Shown in pieces: positions 54,518 to 64,000 of a stretch of DNA of 64,000 nucleotides. A model generated the notes under the pieces. The model was given only the letters and a program-made list of their open reading frames with translations, was not told where the DNA came from and did not search any database. This DNA comes from Streptomyces rimosus (lineage in GTDB: Bacteria > Actinomycetota > Actinomycetes > Streptomycetales > Streptomycetaceae): positions 8,993,001-9,057,000 of the forward strand of contig NZ_CP023688.1 in the NCBI RefSeq assembly GCF_008704655.1, in the 5' to 3' direction. Made by a program: the position numbers and the translations under genes. Position 1 is the stretch's first letter; each line of letters begins with the position of its first letter.

Positions 54518-55465
54518 ATGGGCCTGTTCCGCCGTGGACCGAAGCGGGATCCGCGCGAAGCCCCGCGCGACGGGGAGTTCTCCTTCTTCTCCGAGCGGGA
54601 GGGCGGCGTTTTCCGGTCACAGGTCCGCCAGGCGTTCGCCGAGCGCGGCCTGGAGGTCACGGTGTACGCCGGTGTGGTCGCCGACTCCGCGGGACGGCAG
54701 TTCGGGCTCGGCAATCTCGCCGCGGTCTGCCATCGCGACCGGCGCGGCGAGCGGGTGTGGCCCACCATGATCCGCGATCACGTGGGCAAGGTGCTGCGCA
54801 CGATGGACGGGCCGCAGCCGATGGAAACCCTGTCGGAGGACGAGATCCGGGCCCGGCTGTTCCCGCGGGTGGTCGCCGAGGAGACGCTGCCGCCCGCGGA
54901 CTCCTTCCGGTACGGACGCGCGCCCGCCCCCGGGCTGCGCGAGGTGCTCGCCCTGGACCTGCCCGAGGCGGTGCAGATGCTCAGCGAGGACTCGCTGACG
55001 GACCTCGGCGAGGTGGCCGAGCTGCGGATCAGGGCGCTGAACAACCTGCGCGCGCTGCCGGTCGAGGGCCACGAGACGGTACGGCGCGGCGACGGCTCGT
55101 CCTTCGAGGTGGTGCTGGGCGACTCGTTCTTCACCGCAAGCCGGGTGCTGGTCCTGGAGGACCTGGTCGAGCGGGTCATGGGTACGCCGCTGACCGCGGA
55201 CGGCGCGCTGGTCGCCCTTCCCTTCCGCCACCAGCTGGCCTTCCACCGTATCCATGACTCGCAGGTCGTTCCGGCCCTCCAGGCGATGGCGCAGTTCGCC
55301 GCGGCCGGCCACGAGGACGCGGCGGGGGCGATCAGCCCCAACGTGTTCTGGTGGCGGCGCGGCGAGATGACGCGACTGAGCGAGCCGGACGGTGACGGGC
55401 TGCGGGTGGTCGTGGACGTGGAGTTCCAGGACATGCTGGAACGGCTGGTCGACGACGAGGCGTGA
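54518..55465 (+). CDS. Conserved hypothetical protein, weakly DUF1444-like
   Basis: About 315 residues, soluble, acidic, no signal or membrane segment. N-terminus MGLFRRGPKRD is basic; then an alpha/beta body with VTVYAGVVADSAGRQFGLGNLAAVC and, in the second half, GSSFEVVLGDSFFTASRVLVLEDLVERV followed by GALVALPFRHQLAFHRIHD. This second half resembles YtpQ/DUF1444 proteins in which a strand-rich domain ends with a similar hydrophobic strand pair. No catalytic residues can be named. ATG lies behind GGGAGGAAGAG, a good ribosome site. Ends before a strong hairpin. The family assignment is weak. Confidence 0.65.
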   Translation: MGLFRRGPKRDPREAPRDGEFSFFSEREGGVFRSQVRQAFAERGLEVTVYAGVVADSAGRQFGLGNLAAVCHRDRRGERVWPTMIRDHVGKVLRTMDGPQPMETLSEDEIRARLFPRVVAEETLPPADSFRYGRAPAPGLREVLALDLPEAVQMLSEDSLTDLGEVAELRIRALNNLRALPVEGHETVRRGDGSSFEVVLGDSFFTASRVLVLEDLVERVMGTPLTADGALVALPFRHQLAFHRIHDSQVVPALQAMAQFAAAGHEDAAGAISPNVFWWRRGEMTRLSEPDGDGLRVVVDVEFQDMLERLVDDEA

Positions 55466-55597
55466 GGAAGGCAGGAGGAGCGGGAAATGGCCGGGGCCGG
55501 GCCGCATGAGAACGGTGTCGTGCGCCCGCGGAAAAATATTCGGGAAATTCCGCCCCGGTGGGGAACCCCGGACCCCCTTCGCTCGTTCAACTGGATG

Positions 55598-55629
55598 AGG
55601 CCCCGCGTCATCCCCCGTGCGCGGGGCCT
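55598..55629. terminator. Hairpin terminator between convergent genes
   Basis: AGGCCCCGCG (55598-55607) / CGCGGGGCCT (55620-55629), perfect 10-bp stem with 12-base loop, in the 200-bp gap between the hypothetical gene and the DUF779 gene. Confidence 0.65.
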
Positions 55630-55664
55630 CACCAGCTACCTGGGCAACGCGCCCCGGCCGTGCC

Positions 55665-56081
55665 TCACTCGCCCAGCCGCGCCCGCTCCTCCTCGGTGAA
55701 CAGCCGCGAGCGGATCAGGAAGCGCACGCCCTCCGGCGCTTCGAGCGAGAAGCCCCCGCCGCGTCCCGGCACGACATCCACCGTCAGATGCGTGTGCCGC
55801 CAGCGCGCGAACTGGTCCGCCGACATCCAGAAGTCCACCGCCTCCGCGACGCCGTCCACGGACAGCCGCCCCAGCAGCACGTCCGACGCGCCCGTACGGA
55901 ACTCGCCCGCCGGGTAGCACATCGGCGAGCTGCCGTCGCAGCAGCCGCCCGACTGGTGGAACATCAGCGGACCGTGCGCGGCGCGCAGCGTACGGATCAG
56001 GTCGGCGGCCGCCGGGGTGAGCGCGATGCGCCCGGTGAGGGGTTCCCTGCTGCCGGCGTTCGTGGTGTCCATGGCGTCCAT
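55665..56081 (-). CDS. DUF779 family protein
   Basis: About 138 residues. The DUF779 core is visible: LMFHQSGGCCDGSSPMCYP with a CC pair and a third Cys, then LLGRLSVDGVAEAVDFWMSADQFARWRHTHLTVDVVPGRGGGFSLE and RFLIRSR at the end. Members usually sit beside an NAD-dependent aldehyde dehydrogenase and may help it; here the neighbour is an SDR instead. The conserved Cys cluster suggests metal or redox chemistry but this is not established. The start is placed at MDAM, behind GGCGGGA; longer versions up to 56153 lack family similarity. Confidence 0.82.
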   Translation of the reverse strand: MDAMDTTNAGSREPLTGRIALTPAAADLIRTLRAAHGPLMFHQSGGCCDGSSPMCYPAGEFRTGASDVLLGRLSVDGVAEAVDFWMSADQFARWRHTHLTVDVVPGRGGGFSLEAPEGVRFLIRSRLFTEEERARLGE

Positions 56082-56166
56082 CAGGAGGGTCCCGCCTTCC
56101 CGGGCGTGCGGCTGTTCATGTGCCACTCCTTCGCCGTCGGCCGTGGTCCTCACCGTACGCGCCGGG

Positions 56167-56946
56167 TCAGTGGACGGACAGGCCGCCGTCCACGAACAGC
56201 GACTGCCCGGTGACGTACGCCGAGGCGCGGCTCGCCAGGAAGACCGCGGCGCCCGCGAAGTCCCCGGCCAGGCCGTTGCGTCCGACCATGGTGCGGGCGG
56301 CCAGCGCCGCCACCTGCTCCGGGTCGGACGACAGGCGGGTGTTCAGCGGGGTGGGGACGAAGCCGGGCACGAGCGTGTTGCAGGTGACGCCGTACGGGGA
56401 CCACGCCTCGGCCTGGGAGCGGGCCAGCGACTCCAGCGCGCCCTTGGACACCCCGTACGCGCCGCTCCGGACGAACGCCCGGTGCGCCTGCTGGGACGTG
56501 ACGTGGATGATCCGCCCGAAACCCCGCTCGGCCATGCCGGGGCCGAACCGCTGCCCGAGCACGAAGGGCGCCTCCAGGTTCACCGCCATCGTGGTGTCCC
56601 ACACCGCGTCGTCCAGCTCGCTCATCGGCGGCCGCAGGTTGACCCCGGCGCAGTTGACGAGGATGTCGGGCTCGCCGAAGATCCCGGCTGCCTCCTCGGC
56701 CGCCGCGCGCGCGGCCTCCCGGGTGCCGAGGTCGGCGCTCACCCAGGCGGCCCGGCCACCGTCGGCCGTCAATTCATCGACGGTGGCGGTGAGTTCAGCC
56801 TCCCTGCGGGCCACGATCACCACGCTCGCGCCGGCGTGGGTGAGGGCGCCGGTGATGGCCCGGCCGATACCGGAGCTGCCGCCGGTCACCACGGCGACCA
56901 GTCCGTCCAGCGAGAACAGGGACGAGAGATAGCTTTCCGAAGTCAT
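56167..56946 (-). CDS. Short-chain dehydrogenase/reductase (SDR)
   Basis: About 259 residues, classical SDR. Cofactor motif TGGSSGIG (21-28), NCAG (98-101), catalytic Ser151, Tyr164 and Lys168 in the S-x12-Y-x3-K order, and the C-terminal VTGQSLFVDGGLSVH. It oxidises or reduces an alcohol/ketone with NAD(P); the ARREAELTA segment after strand 2 favours NADP. Substrate unknown. It lies 71 bp downstream of the TetR gene in the same direction, so the two may be co-transcribed, with DUF779 further down. Confidence 0.9.
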   Translation of the reverse strand: MTSESYLSSLFSLDGLVAVVTGGSSGIGRAITGALTHAGASVVIVARREAELTATVDELTADGGRAAWVSADLGTREAARAAAEEAAGIFGEPDILVNCAGVNLRPPMSELDDAVWDTTMAVNLEAPFVLGQRFGPGMAERGFGRIIHVTSQQAHRAFVRSGAYGVSKGALESLARSQAEAWSPYGVTCNTLVPGFVPTPLNTRLSSDPEQVAALAARTMVGRNGLAGDFAGAAVFLASRASAYVTGQSLFVDGGLSVH

Positions 56947-57017
56947 TGCCGCACCCTAAACGGCAGGTCGCGGGCCGGAGCGGCCGGGGCGGGGCCACTC
57001 GGGAGGCGCCCGCCGGA

Positions 57018-57803
57018 TCAGGGGGCGCCGTGTTCCGGAGGTACTCGCCCCGGTTCCACGAGCGCGGCCAATCCGTCCAGTACGCGCGCGAGACCGAAGG
57101 CGAACGCGTGCTCCGGGTCGTACGCGCTCTGATGCGTCTCACCTGCGGCGCTGCCGATGCGGGCCGCGCGGGGATAGCGGGAGGGGTCGAAAACCGTGGC
57201 CAGGACAGGGGCGTGGGCAGCCCACCACTGGTCATCGGTCAGGGCGCTGTCCCGGGCCGCGGCGCGTGCGTGGAATTCCGCGCGGGCGACGGAGTCCACG
57301 AAGCCGAGCAGGTAGGTGAGCGCGGCGTCCGTCGTCACGTCGTCCAGGCCGAGCCCGTCGAAGGCGGCCAGTTCGTGTTCGTACTTGGCCATGACCCCGG
57401 GGCCGAGCGGCGGGCGGGAGACCGGCCGTTCCGCCACCCAGGGATGCCGCCGGTACAGCGCGCGGTTCGCGCGCGCGACCGCCTCCAGCCGCGCCCGCCA
57501 CGGCATGCCGTCGTGCGCCGCGCGCGGCATCCGCAGATACGCGGCGTCCAGCATCAGGTCGAGGAGCGCCGACTTGCCCGGTACGTACGTATAGAGCGTC
57601 ATCGGTGTGACGCCGAGCCGCTGCGCCACGCTGCGCATGGTCAGCCCGTCCAGCCCGTCCGCGTCGGCGAGCGCGGTGGCGGCCTCGACGACGGCGTCGA
57701 TGCTCAGCGCCTGCCTGGGGCCGCGCCGGGACGGTCCGCTGCCGGGCTCCCGCCACAGCAGACGCAGGGTGCGGGCCGCGTCGGCGCCCGGTTCTTTGCC
57801 CAT
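57018..57803 (-). CDS. TetR-family regulator (TetR_C_1 type)
   Basis: About 261 residues. Helix-turn-helix at about 53-75 (LTMRSVAQRLGVTPMTLYTYVPGKSALL) and a C-terminal domain with HPWVAERPVSRPPLGPGVMAKYEHEL and a long helical end, the tetracycline-repressor-like C1 type. ATG at 57803 follows AGGA; the in-frame ATG at 57854 touches the operator palindrome and is less likely. Diverges from the UvrA2-like gene across a perfect CTCTGTAC/GTACAGAG repeat, so it should repress that gene until a drug-like ligand binds. Confidence 0.87.
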   Translation of the reverse strand: MGKEPGADAARTLRLLWREPGSGPSRRGPRQALSIDAVVEAATALADADGLDGLTMRSVAQRLGVTPMTLYTYVPGKSALLDLMLDAAYLRMPRAAHDGMPWRARLEAVARANRALYRRHPWVAERPVSRPPLGPGVMAKYEHELAAFDGLGLDDVTTDAALTYLLGFVDSVARAEFHARAAARDSALTDDQWWAAHAPVLATVFDPSRYPRAARIGSAAGETHQSAYDPEHAFAFGLARVLDGLAALVEPGRVPPEHGAP

Positions 57804-57857
57804 GGGTCCGTCCTGTTCGTGTGCGGGCGCCCGGTCCGTCCGTCCGGCCACCATTAT

Positions 57858-57886
57858 CTCTGTACAACGTACAGAGTACGCCGTAC
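57858..57886. promoter_or_regulatory. TetR operator candidate
   Basis: CTCTGTAC-AAC-GTACAGAG (57858-57876) is a perfect 8-bp-arm inverted repeat, directly followed by GTACGCCGTAC (57876-57886). It sits between the divergent TetR and UvrA2-like genes. The second motif also occurs at the monooxygenase operator (52527-52537). Confidence 0.65.
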
Positions 57887-58010
57887 GCGGAAAGTGTGGC
57901 AGAGTACGAGGACGCCGCCGGGGCCCGTGGCCGCCGCCCGCCCCGCCGCCGATCCGTTTCCCGCCCGGCCGTCCCCGCCGGGCCGCCGTACGCGAGGAGA
58001 AGGAATCCGT

Positions 58011-60296
<2,286 letters not shown>

Positions 60297-60353
60297 ATTC
60301 CCGGACCGACGGTCCGCGGCCGGCGGCCGATGCGTGAACGGAACACGGAAAAG

Positions 60354-60400
60354 AACCAGTTGGACGCCACGGAAGCCTCATCCGTGGCGTCCAACTGGTT
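60354..60400 (+). terminator. 20-bp perfect inverted repeat
   Basis: Arms 60354-60373 and 60381-60400 are exact reverse complements (20 of 20), beginning AACCAGTTGG, with a 7-base loop AGCCTCA. It starts 58 bp after the UvrA2-like stop and lies in DNA less GC-rich than its surroundings. No T-run follows. Most likely a terminator; a mobile-element remnant is an alternative. Confidence 0.6.
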
Positions 60401-60645
60401 GCGGTTGACCCGGTACTCGGGCAATCGCAGAGTGAAACGAACGGTCCGGAAAACATGGAACCCCAGCTGGTCGTATTCCGAGCCGGACATGAAGGTGCGG
60501 TAGCCGCCGTGCGCATCGGCGCGACGTTTCGAGGGCGTTCCGGCGGCTCCTTGAATTCCGTATCCCATGCCGCTCCGTATCCATTGCCGACGCTCATGGG
60601 CGCGCCATACCGACGGCCGCGCGCTGCCAACCGAAGAGGGGAAGG
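60401..60645. other. Non-coding gap after the inverted repeat
   Basis: Part of a 349-bp interval between the UvrA2-like gene and the next plausible gene. Less GC-rich (for example GAGTGAAACGAACGGTCCGG) and probably includes the promoter of the P450 operon. Short open frames on both strands lack ribosome sites. Confidence 0.4.
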
Positions 60646-60885
60646 ATGAACGGCCAGGCGTATTCGAGCCCGCCTTTCCCCGGCCCCGTTTCCCCGGCCC
60701 CTGTCCGCATGTCTCTCCGCCCGTACACCACGGGCCGAACCGACCCGGCGCCGGCCAACGGCCTCCCTCCGTCCGAGGCCGGCGCCGTCCGAGAGGTGAA
60801 CGGCCACCTCGTACCCGCCGCCGTCGCCGCGCTCCGCCAGGGCGGCGGTCCGCAGCCGACGACGGAGAAAGGGATGCCGCGATGA
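60646..60885 (+). CDS. Small protein coupled to the first P450 gene
   Basis: A 79-residue frame starting at ATG behind AGAGGGGAAGG and ending as ATGA on the start of the P450 gene, the pattern of translational coupling. Codons are strongly GC-ending, as in real genes here. The product is rich in Pro and Gly with no Cys or Trp and only two Tyr (QAYSS, RPYTTG); no signal peptide or known domain. It does not show the aromatic C-terminal core of P450-modified ribosomal peptides. It could be a leader that sets P450 translation or an accessory protein. Reality as a protein is uncertain. Confidence 0.45.
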   Translation: MNGQAYSSPPFPGPVSPAPVRMSLRPYTTGRTDPAPANGLPPSEAGAVREVNGHLVPAAVAALRQGGGPQPTTEKGMPR

Positions 60886-62111
60886 CGCAGCCGGACACCA
60901 GGACGAACCAGCCGGACACCGGGCCGGGCCGGCCCGAGCAGATACCCGCCCACCTGCGGCGGGACCGTTTCGACCCGGTTCCCGAACTCCGGCGGCAGGT
61001 CCGGGAGGCGCCGCTCGTGGTGGCCGACGTCGAATTCGGGCTCTTCGGCCGGGTGAAGTGGGTGGCCACCGGCGAGGCCGAAATCCGGGAGGTGCTGGGC
61101 GACCTGAAACGTTTCAGCTCCCGGCTGCCCGACGACGGCCAGGACACGTCCGGGGCCCGCGCCGCACCCGGCAACCTCCTGCAGTGCGACCCACCCGACC
61201 ACACCCGCCTCCGGCGCATGGTGGCACCGGAATTCACGGCGCGGCGGACCCGGCGGCTGGAACCGCGCATCACCGCGATCGTCGAAGAGTGCCTGGACAT
61301 CATGGAGCGCGTCGGACCGCCGACCGACTTCATGCGAAACTTCGCCTGGCCCGTGGCAGGGCTGATCACCTGCGAGCTGCTGGGCATTCCCCGCGACGAC
61401 CGGGCGGAACTGTCCCGCTATCTCGACATCGCCCAGGACGAATCCGCGCCCCCGGAACAGCAGACGGCCGTCGGCAAGGCGTACTGGGCCTATATGGTGC
61501 GGCTCGCCAAACGGCAGCGCCGCAGCCCCGGCGACGGCCTCTTCGGCCACGTGGTGCGCGAGCACGGCGCGGACATCGGCGACGACGAACTGGCGGGTGT
61601 CGGCGCGACCTTCGTCTCCGACGGCTTCCTCCAGGTCTCCAGCATGCTGGGGCTGGGCGCGCTGGCGCTGCTGGACCACCCCGGCCAGCTGCGGCTGCTG
61701 CGGGAACGGCCGGAGCTGATCGACCGGGCCGTGGAAGAACTGCTGCGCTACGTCACCGTCATCCACACCGTCTCGCCCCGCACCGCCCTGGAGGACGTGA
61801 CCATCGGGAACCAGGTGATCAAGGCGGGCGAGATGGTCGCCTGCTCGCTGTTCGCCGTCAACCGGGCGCAGGGCGGACCGGGGGCGGACGCGTTCGACAT
61901 CACCCGCGAGTCCGCCCCGCACCTGGCCTTCGGCCACGGCATGCACCACTGCGTCGCCGCGCCGCTGGTCAAGCTGGAGATGCGCATCGCCTACCCGGCA
62001 CTGCTGCGCCGGTTCCCCGGGCTGCGGCCCGCGGTGGCGCCGGACGGCATCCGCTTCCGGTCCGCGCAGACGCGGCAGTTCAGCCTGGACGCGCTGCCCG
62101 TCGCCTGGTGA
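60882..62111 (+). CDS. Cytochrome P450 with unusual I-helix
   Basis: About 409 residues, bacterial class I P450 (CYP105/107-like). Heme loop FGHGMHHCVA with Cys357 as iron ligand; K-helix EELLR (ExxR); substrate-side PPDHTRLRRMV. The I-helix reads GATFVSDGFLQVSSM where AGxxT-type residues are expected, so the acid-alcohol pair that delivers protons to bound oxygen is absent. That is seen in some P450s that use substrate groups or act on carrier-bound substrates. Electron partners are not encoded nearby. ATG overlaps the small upstream gene. Followed after 49 bp by a second P450, likely same operon. Confidence 0.9.
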   Translation: MTQPDTRTNQPDTGPGRPEQIPAHLRRDRFDPVPELRRQVREAPLVVADVEFGLFGRVKWVATGEAEIREVLGDLKRFSSRLPDDGQDTSGARAAPGNLLQCDPPDHTRLRRMVAPEFTARRTRRLEPRITAIVEECLDIMERVGPPTDFMRNFAWPVAGLITCELLGIPRDDRAELSRYLDIAQDESAPPEQQTAVGKAYWAYMVRLAKRQRRSPGDGLFGHVVREHGADIGDDELAGVGATFVSDGFLQVSSMLGLGALALLDHPGQLRLLRERPELIDRAVEELLRYVTVIHTVSPRTALEDVTIGNQVIKAGEMVACSLFAVNRAQGGPGADAFDITRESAPHLAFGHGMHHCVAAPLVKLEMRIAYPALLRRFPGLRPAVAPDGIRFRSAQTRQFSLDALPVAW

Positions 62112-62160
62112 GGGGTTCCGGCTGCGGAAGGTCCCGGCCGGTGACGATCGAGGAGACGAC

Positions 62161-63375
62161 ATGCCGCAGGACACCTCCCGCCGGTTCGAGCGAGCGCCCA
62201 GGGCCGCCTTCGGCCCCGACGCCCACACCCGCGAGCTGCACGGGAAAGCACCGGTCAGCAAAGTCGACATGGGCCCGATACCCGACTCGGACGCCGGCCG
62301 CGCCACGGTCTGGCTGGTCACGGGCTACCACGAGGTACGCCAGGTCCTCGGCGACCACGTACGGTTCGGCAACGGCTTCGCCTCCGGCCCGGTGTACGGG
62401 ACCGCGAGCCGCTTCCGGCCCCCGGAGGTCGTCGGGCACCTGATGGACTACGACCCGCCGGAGCACACCCGGCTGCGCCGGATGCTGACCCCGGCGTTCA
62501 CGGTCCGGCGGATGCGGCAGCTGGAGCCCCGTATCGAAGAGGTCGTGGCGCGCTGCCTGGACGGCGTGGCGAAGGCCGGGCAGCCCGCCGACCTGGTGGA
62601 ACGGTTCGCCCGCCCGGTGTCGGGCGAGGCGCTGTGCGAACTGCTCGGGGTGCCGCGCGACGACCGTACGGACTTCGTGCGCCGCGTCCAGTGGCAGCTG
62701 GAGCAGGACCGGCCGCGCAGGCAGCGGGCCGACGCGGGCGAGTCCTACCTGCGCTACCTCGGCGCGATGGTGCGCCGCCGTCGCAAGGACCCCGACGACA
62801 GCTTCATCGGCACGCTCGTACGCGAGCACGGCGACAGCATCACCGACGAGGAACTGCGCGGCGTCTGCGGCCTGATGATGCTCGCCGGGCTCGACAACGT
62901 CTCCGGCATGATCAGCCTGGGCATCCTCGTCCTGCTCCAGCACCCCGACCAGCTCGCCGCGCTGCACGCCGGCACCGCGTCCGCGGACCGCGTGGTCGAC
63001 GAGCTGCTGCGCTACCTGTCGGTGGCGCACGCACCGCAGCGGCGGATCGCCCTGGCGGACGTCACCGTCGCGGGCCAGGTGATCAAAAAGGGGGAGCAGG
63101 TCCTGTGCTCCCTCCAGATGGCCAACCGCGACCCGGCCTTCCTCCCGCACCCCGACCGCTTCGACGCCACCCGCGACCCCGCGCCCCACGTCGCCTTCGG
63201 CCATGGCATCCACCACTGCATCGGCGCCGCGATGTCCAGGATGGAACTGCGCATCGCCTACCGCGCCCTGTGGCACCGCTTCCCCGGACTGCGGCTGGCC
63301 GTCCCCGTGGAGGAGATCGCGTATCGGACCAATGCGGTGGCGGACGGGGTGGTGAGGCTGCCTGTGGTGTGGTGA
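62161..63375 (+). CDS. Cytochrome P450
   Basis: About 404 residues. Heme loop FGHGIHHCIGA with Cys353, K-helix DELLR (ExxR), and YDPPEHTRLRRML. The I-helix is nearer normal, LAGLDNVSGM, keeping the Gly and the acid but with Asn for the usual Thr. ATG follows GAGGAGACGAC. With the preceding P450 it probably carries out successive oxidations on one substrate. No ferredoxin is adjacent. Substrate unknown; neighbouring UvrA2-type resistance gene hints at a bioactive compound, and the NRPS product 18 kb away is another candidate (inference). Confidence 0.91.
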   Translation: MPQDTSRRFERAPRAAFGPDAHTRELHGKAPVSKVDMGPIPDSDAGRATVWLVTGYHEVRQVLGDHVRFGNGFASGPVYGTASRFRPPEVVGHLMDYDPPEHTRLRRMLTPAFTVRRMRQLEPRIEEVVARCLDGVAKAGQPADLVERFARPVSGEALCELLGVPRDDRTDFVRRVQWQLEQDRPRRQRADAGESYLRYLGAMVRRRRKDPDDSFIGTLVREHGDSITDEELRGVCGLMMLAGLDNVSGMISLGILVLLQHPDQLAALHAGTASADRVVDELLRYLSVAHAPQRRIALADVTVAGQVIKKGEQVLCSLQMANRDPAFLPHPDRFDATRDPAPHVAFGHGIHHCIGAAMSRMELRIAYRALWHRFPGLRLAVPVEEIAYRTNAVADGVVRLPVVW

Positions 63376-63433
63376 CGTGTGCTGCGCGGCCCGTGTGCCG
63401 GCGGGGTCCGGTGCGTACGGCCCTGCCCCGCCG

Positions 63434-63835
63434 CTACTCCTTCCGCTCCGCCGTCCGCCGACGGGCCCGAAATCTGGCCCGCGCCCGCCGTAGCGCGGCG
63501 CTGATCGGCTGCGGGGGCGGTGGTCCGGCCGCGCCGGCGACCACGGCCGCGGCGACCTCGCGGAGTTTGATGTTGGTGTGCTGCGAGGTGTAGCGGAGCA
63601 TGTCCCACGCCTGGGCGGCGGTGCACGCCTCGTCGGCCATCAGGATGCCCCGGGCCTGGTCGATCAGCGGGCGGCTCGCCATCGCCTCGCGCAGCTGCGC
63701 GTTCTCGGCCCGCAGCCGCCGCACCTCGGCTGCGGGGTCCTCGGCCGGGGTGACCGGGACGGGAGCCTGGTCGTGGCGGGAGATGGTTGTCGTACGGCGG
63801 TGGTGGCGGGCCACCGGCCGGTCCGGGAAGCGCAT
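63434..63835 (-). CDS. ANTAR-domain protein
   Basis: About 133 residues. N-terminal basic segment, then a short coiled-coil-like stretch (AAEVRRLRAENAQLREAM) leading into an ANTAR RNA-binding domain (RPLIDQARGILMADEACTAAQAWDMLRYTSQHTNIKLREVA), which acts by binding two-hairpin leader RNAs to prevent termination. No GAF or receiver domain precedes it, so the signal input is not in this chain. The tail is Arg-rich. ATG at 63835 follows GGAGAGGAG; an open frame further upstream lacks similarity. Convergent with the second P450. Confidence 0.82.
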   Translation of the reverse strand: MRFPDRPVARHHRRTTTISRHDQAPVPVTPAEDPAAEVRRLRAENAQLREAMASRPLIDQARGILMADEACTAAQAWDMLRYTSQHTNIKLREVAAAVVAGAAGPPPPQPISAALRRARARFRARRRTAERKE

Positions 63836-64000
63836 GGTGGTCAACTCCTCTCCAGGCCGGCACAGCACTGCCGCGCTCCCGCGACAAGGTCTGCCACAGG
63901 ACTGCCCGCCGGTCCCGCGGTCCCCGCCCGCCACTCGGCGCCCCGGCCACAGGTCGGGTGACCCGCGTCTCACCTGCCCGGGGCCGCTTGTCTATGCAAC

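Noticed and set aside
60330..60503. 57-residue plus-strand frame rich in aromatic residues (TWNPSWSYSEP) before the P450 genes, considered as a ribosomal peptide precursor
   Set aside because: It includes the 20-bp inverted repeat, has no ribosome site, and the aromatic part is not at the C-terminus as in known P450-modified precursors.

Overview
The window reads as a piece of a Streptomyces (or very close actinomycete) chromosome. The DNA is very GC-rich with strong G/C bias at third codon positions. GTG and TTG starts are common, ribosome binding sites are AGGAGG-like, and the gene families are typical of streptomycetes (ANTAR, DUF5133, GPP34, a GntR-TetR fusion, SigB/F-type sigma factor).

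Layout. 1-5.8 kb: a fragment of an unknown gene, a MurB-type reductase, a two-permease siderophore importer diverging from its Tat-exported binding lipoprotein around a candidate iron box, a GPP34 protein and a broken ArsR/VOC relic. 5.8-17.1 kb: a membrane protein, a secreted protein, a RavA/ViaA-like AAA+/VWA pair, a GH13 glucosidase, a secreted amidase-fold protein, a deacetylase-like lipoprotein and a class A penicillin-binding protein whose SxxK motif reads SxxT. 17.5-20.1 kb: an anchored small protein diverging from an OmpR-type two-component system, with repeated GGTTACAG motifs.

20.2-45.2 kb is the centrepiece: three co-linear, overlapping NRPS genes (C-A-T-C-A-T-C-A-T-E / C-A-T-C-A-T-E / C-A-T-C), then an ABC-2 exporter and a Pro/Ala-rich small protein. 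All six adenylation domains read the same pocket code (DAFHLGLLCK or DALHLGLLCK), closest to 4-hydroxyphenylglycine-type codes. The predicted product is therefore a homo-oligomeric arylglycine hexapeptide with D residues at positions 3 and 5. There is no thioesterase, no MbtH protein and no hydroxyphenylglycine pathway in the window, and the line ends in a condensation domain. This is the best candidate for an undescribed system.

45.3-51 kb: a stand-alone DUF3662 protein, a SigB/F-type sigma factor with a DUF5133 partner, a TetR/hydrolase pair, and an ArsR/oxidoreductase pair around an 11-bp-arm operator. 51-64 kb: a FAD monooxygenase diverging from a GntR-TetR fusion regulator, a DNA methyltransferase, DUF779 and SDR genes, a TetR regulator diverging from a UvrA2/DrrC-like resistance protein, two tandem cytochromes P450 preceded by a small coupled gene, and an ANTAR protein.

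A recurring theme in the first 20 kb and just after the NRPS is the cell envelope (MurB, amidase, deacetylase, PBP, two-component system, DUF3662). Hydroxyphenylglycine-rich peptides commonly attack peptidoglycan synthesis, so some of these could serve self-protection; that link is inference. All calls come from reading the sequence without database searches.
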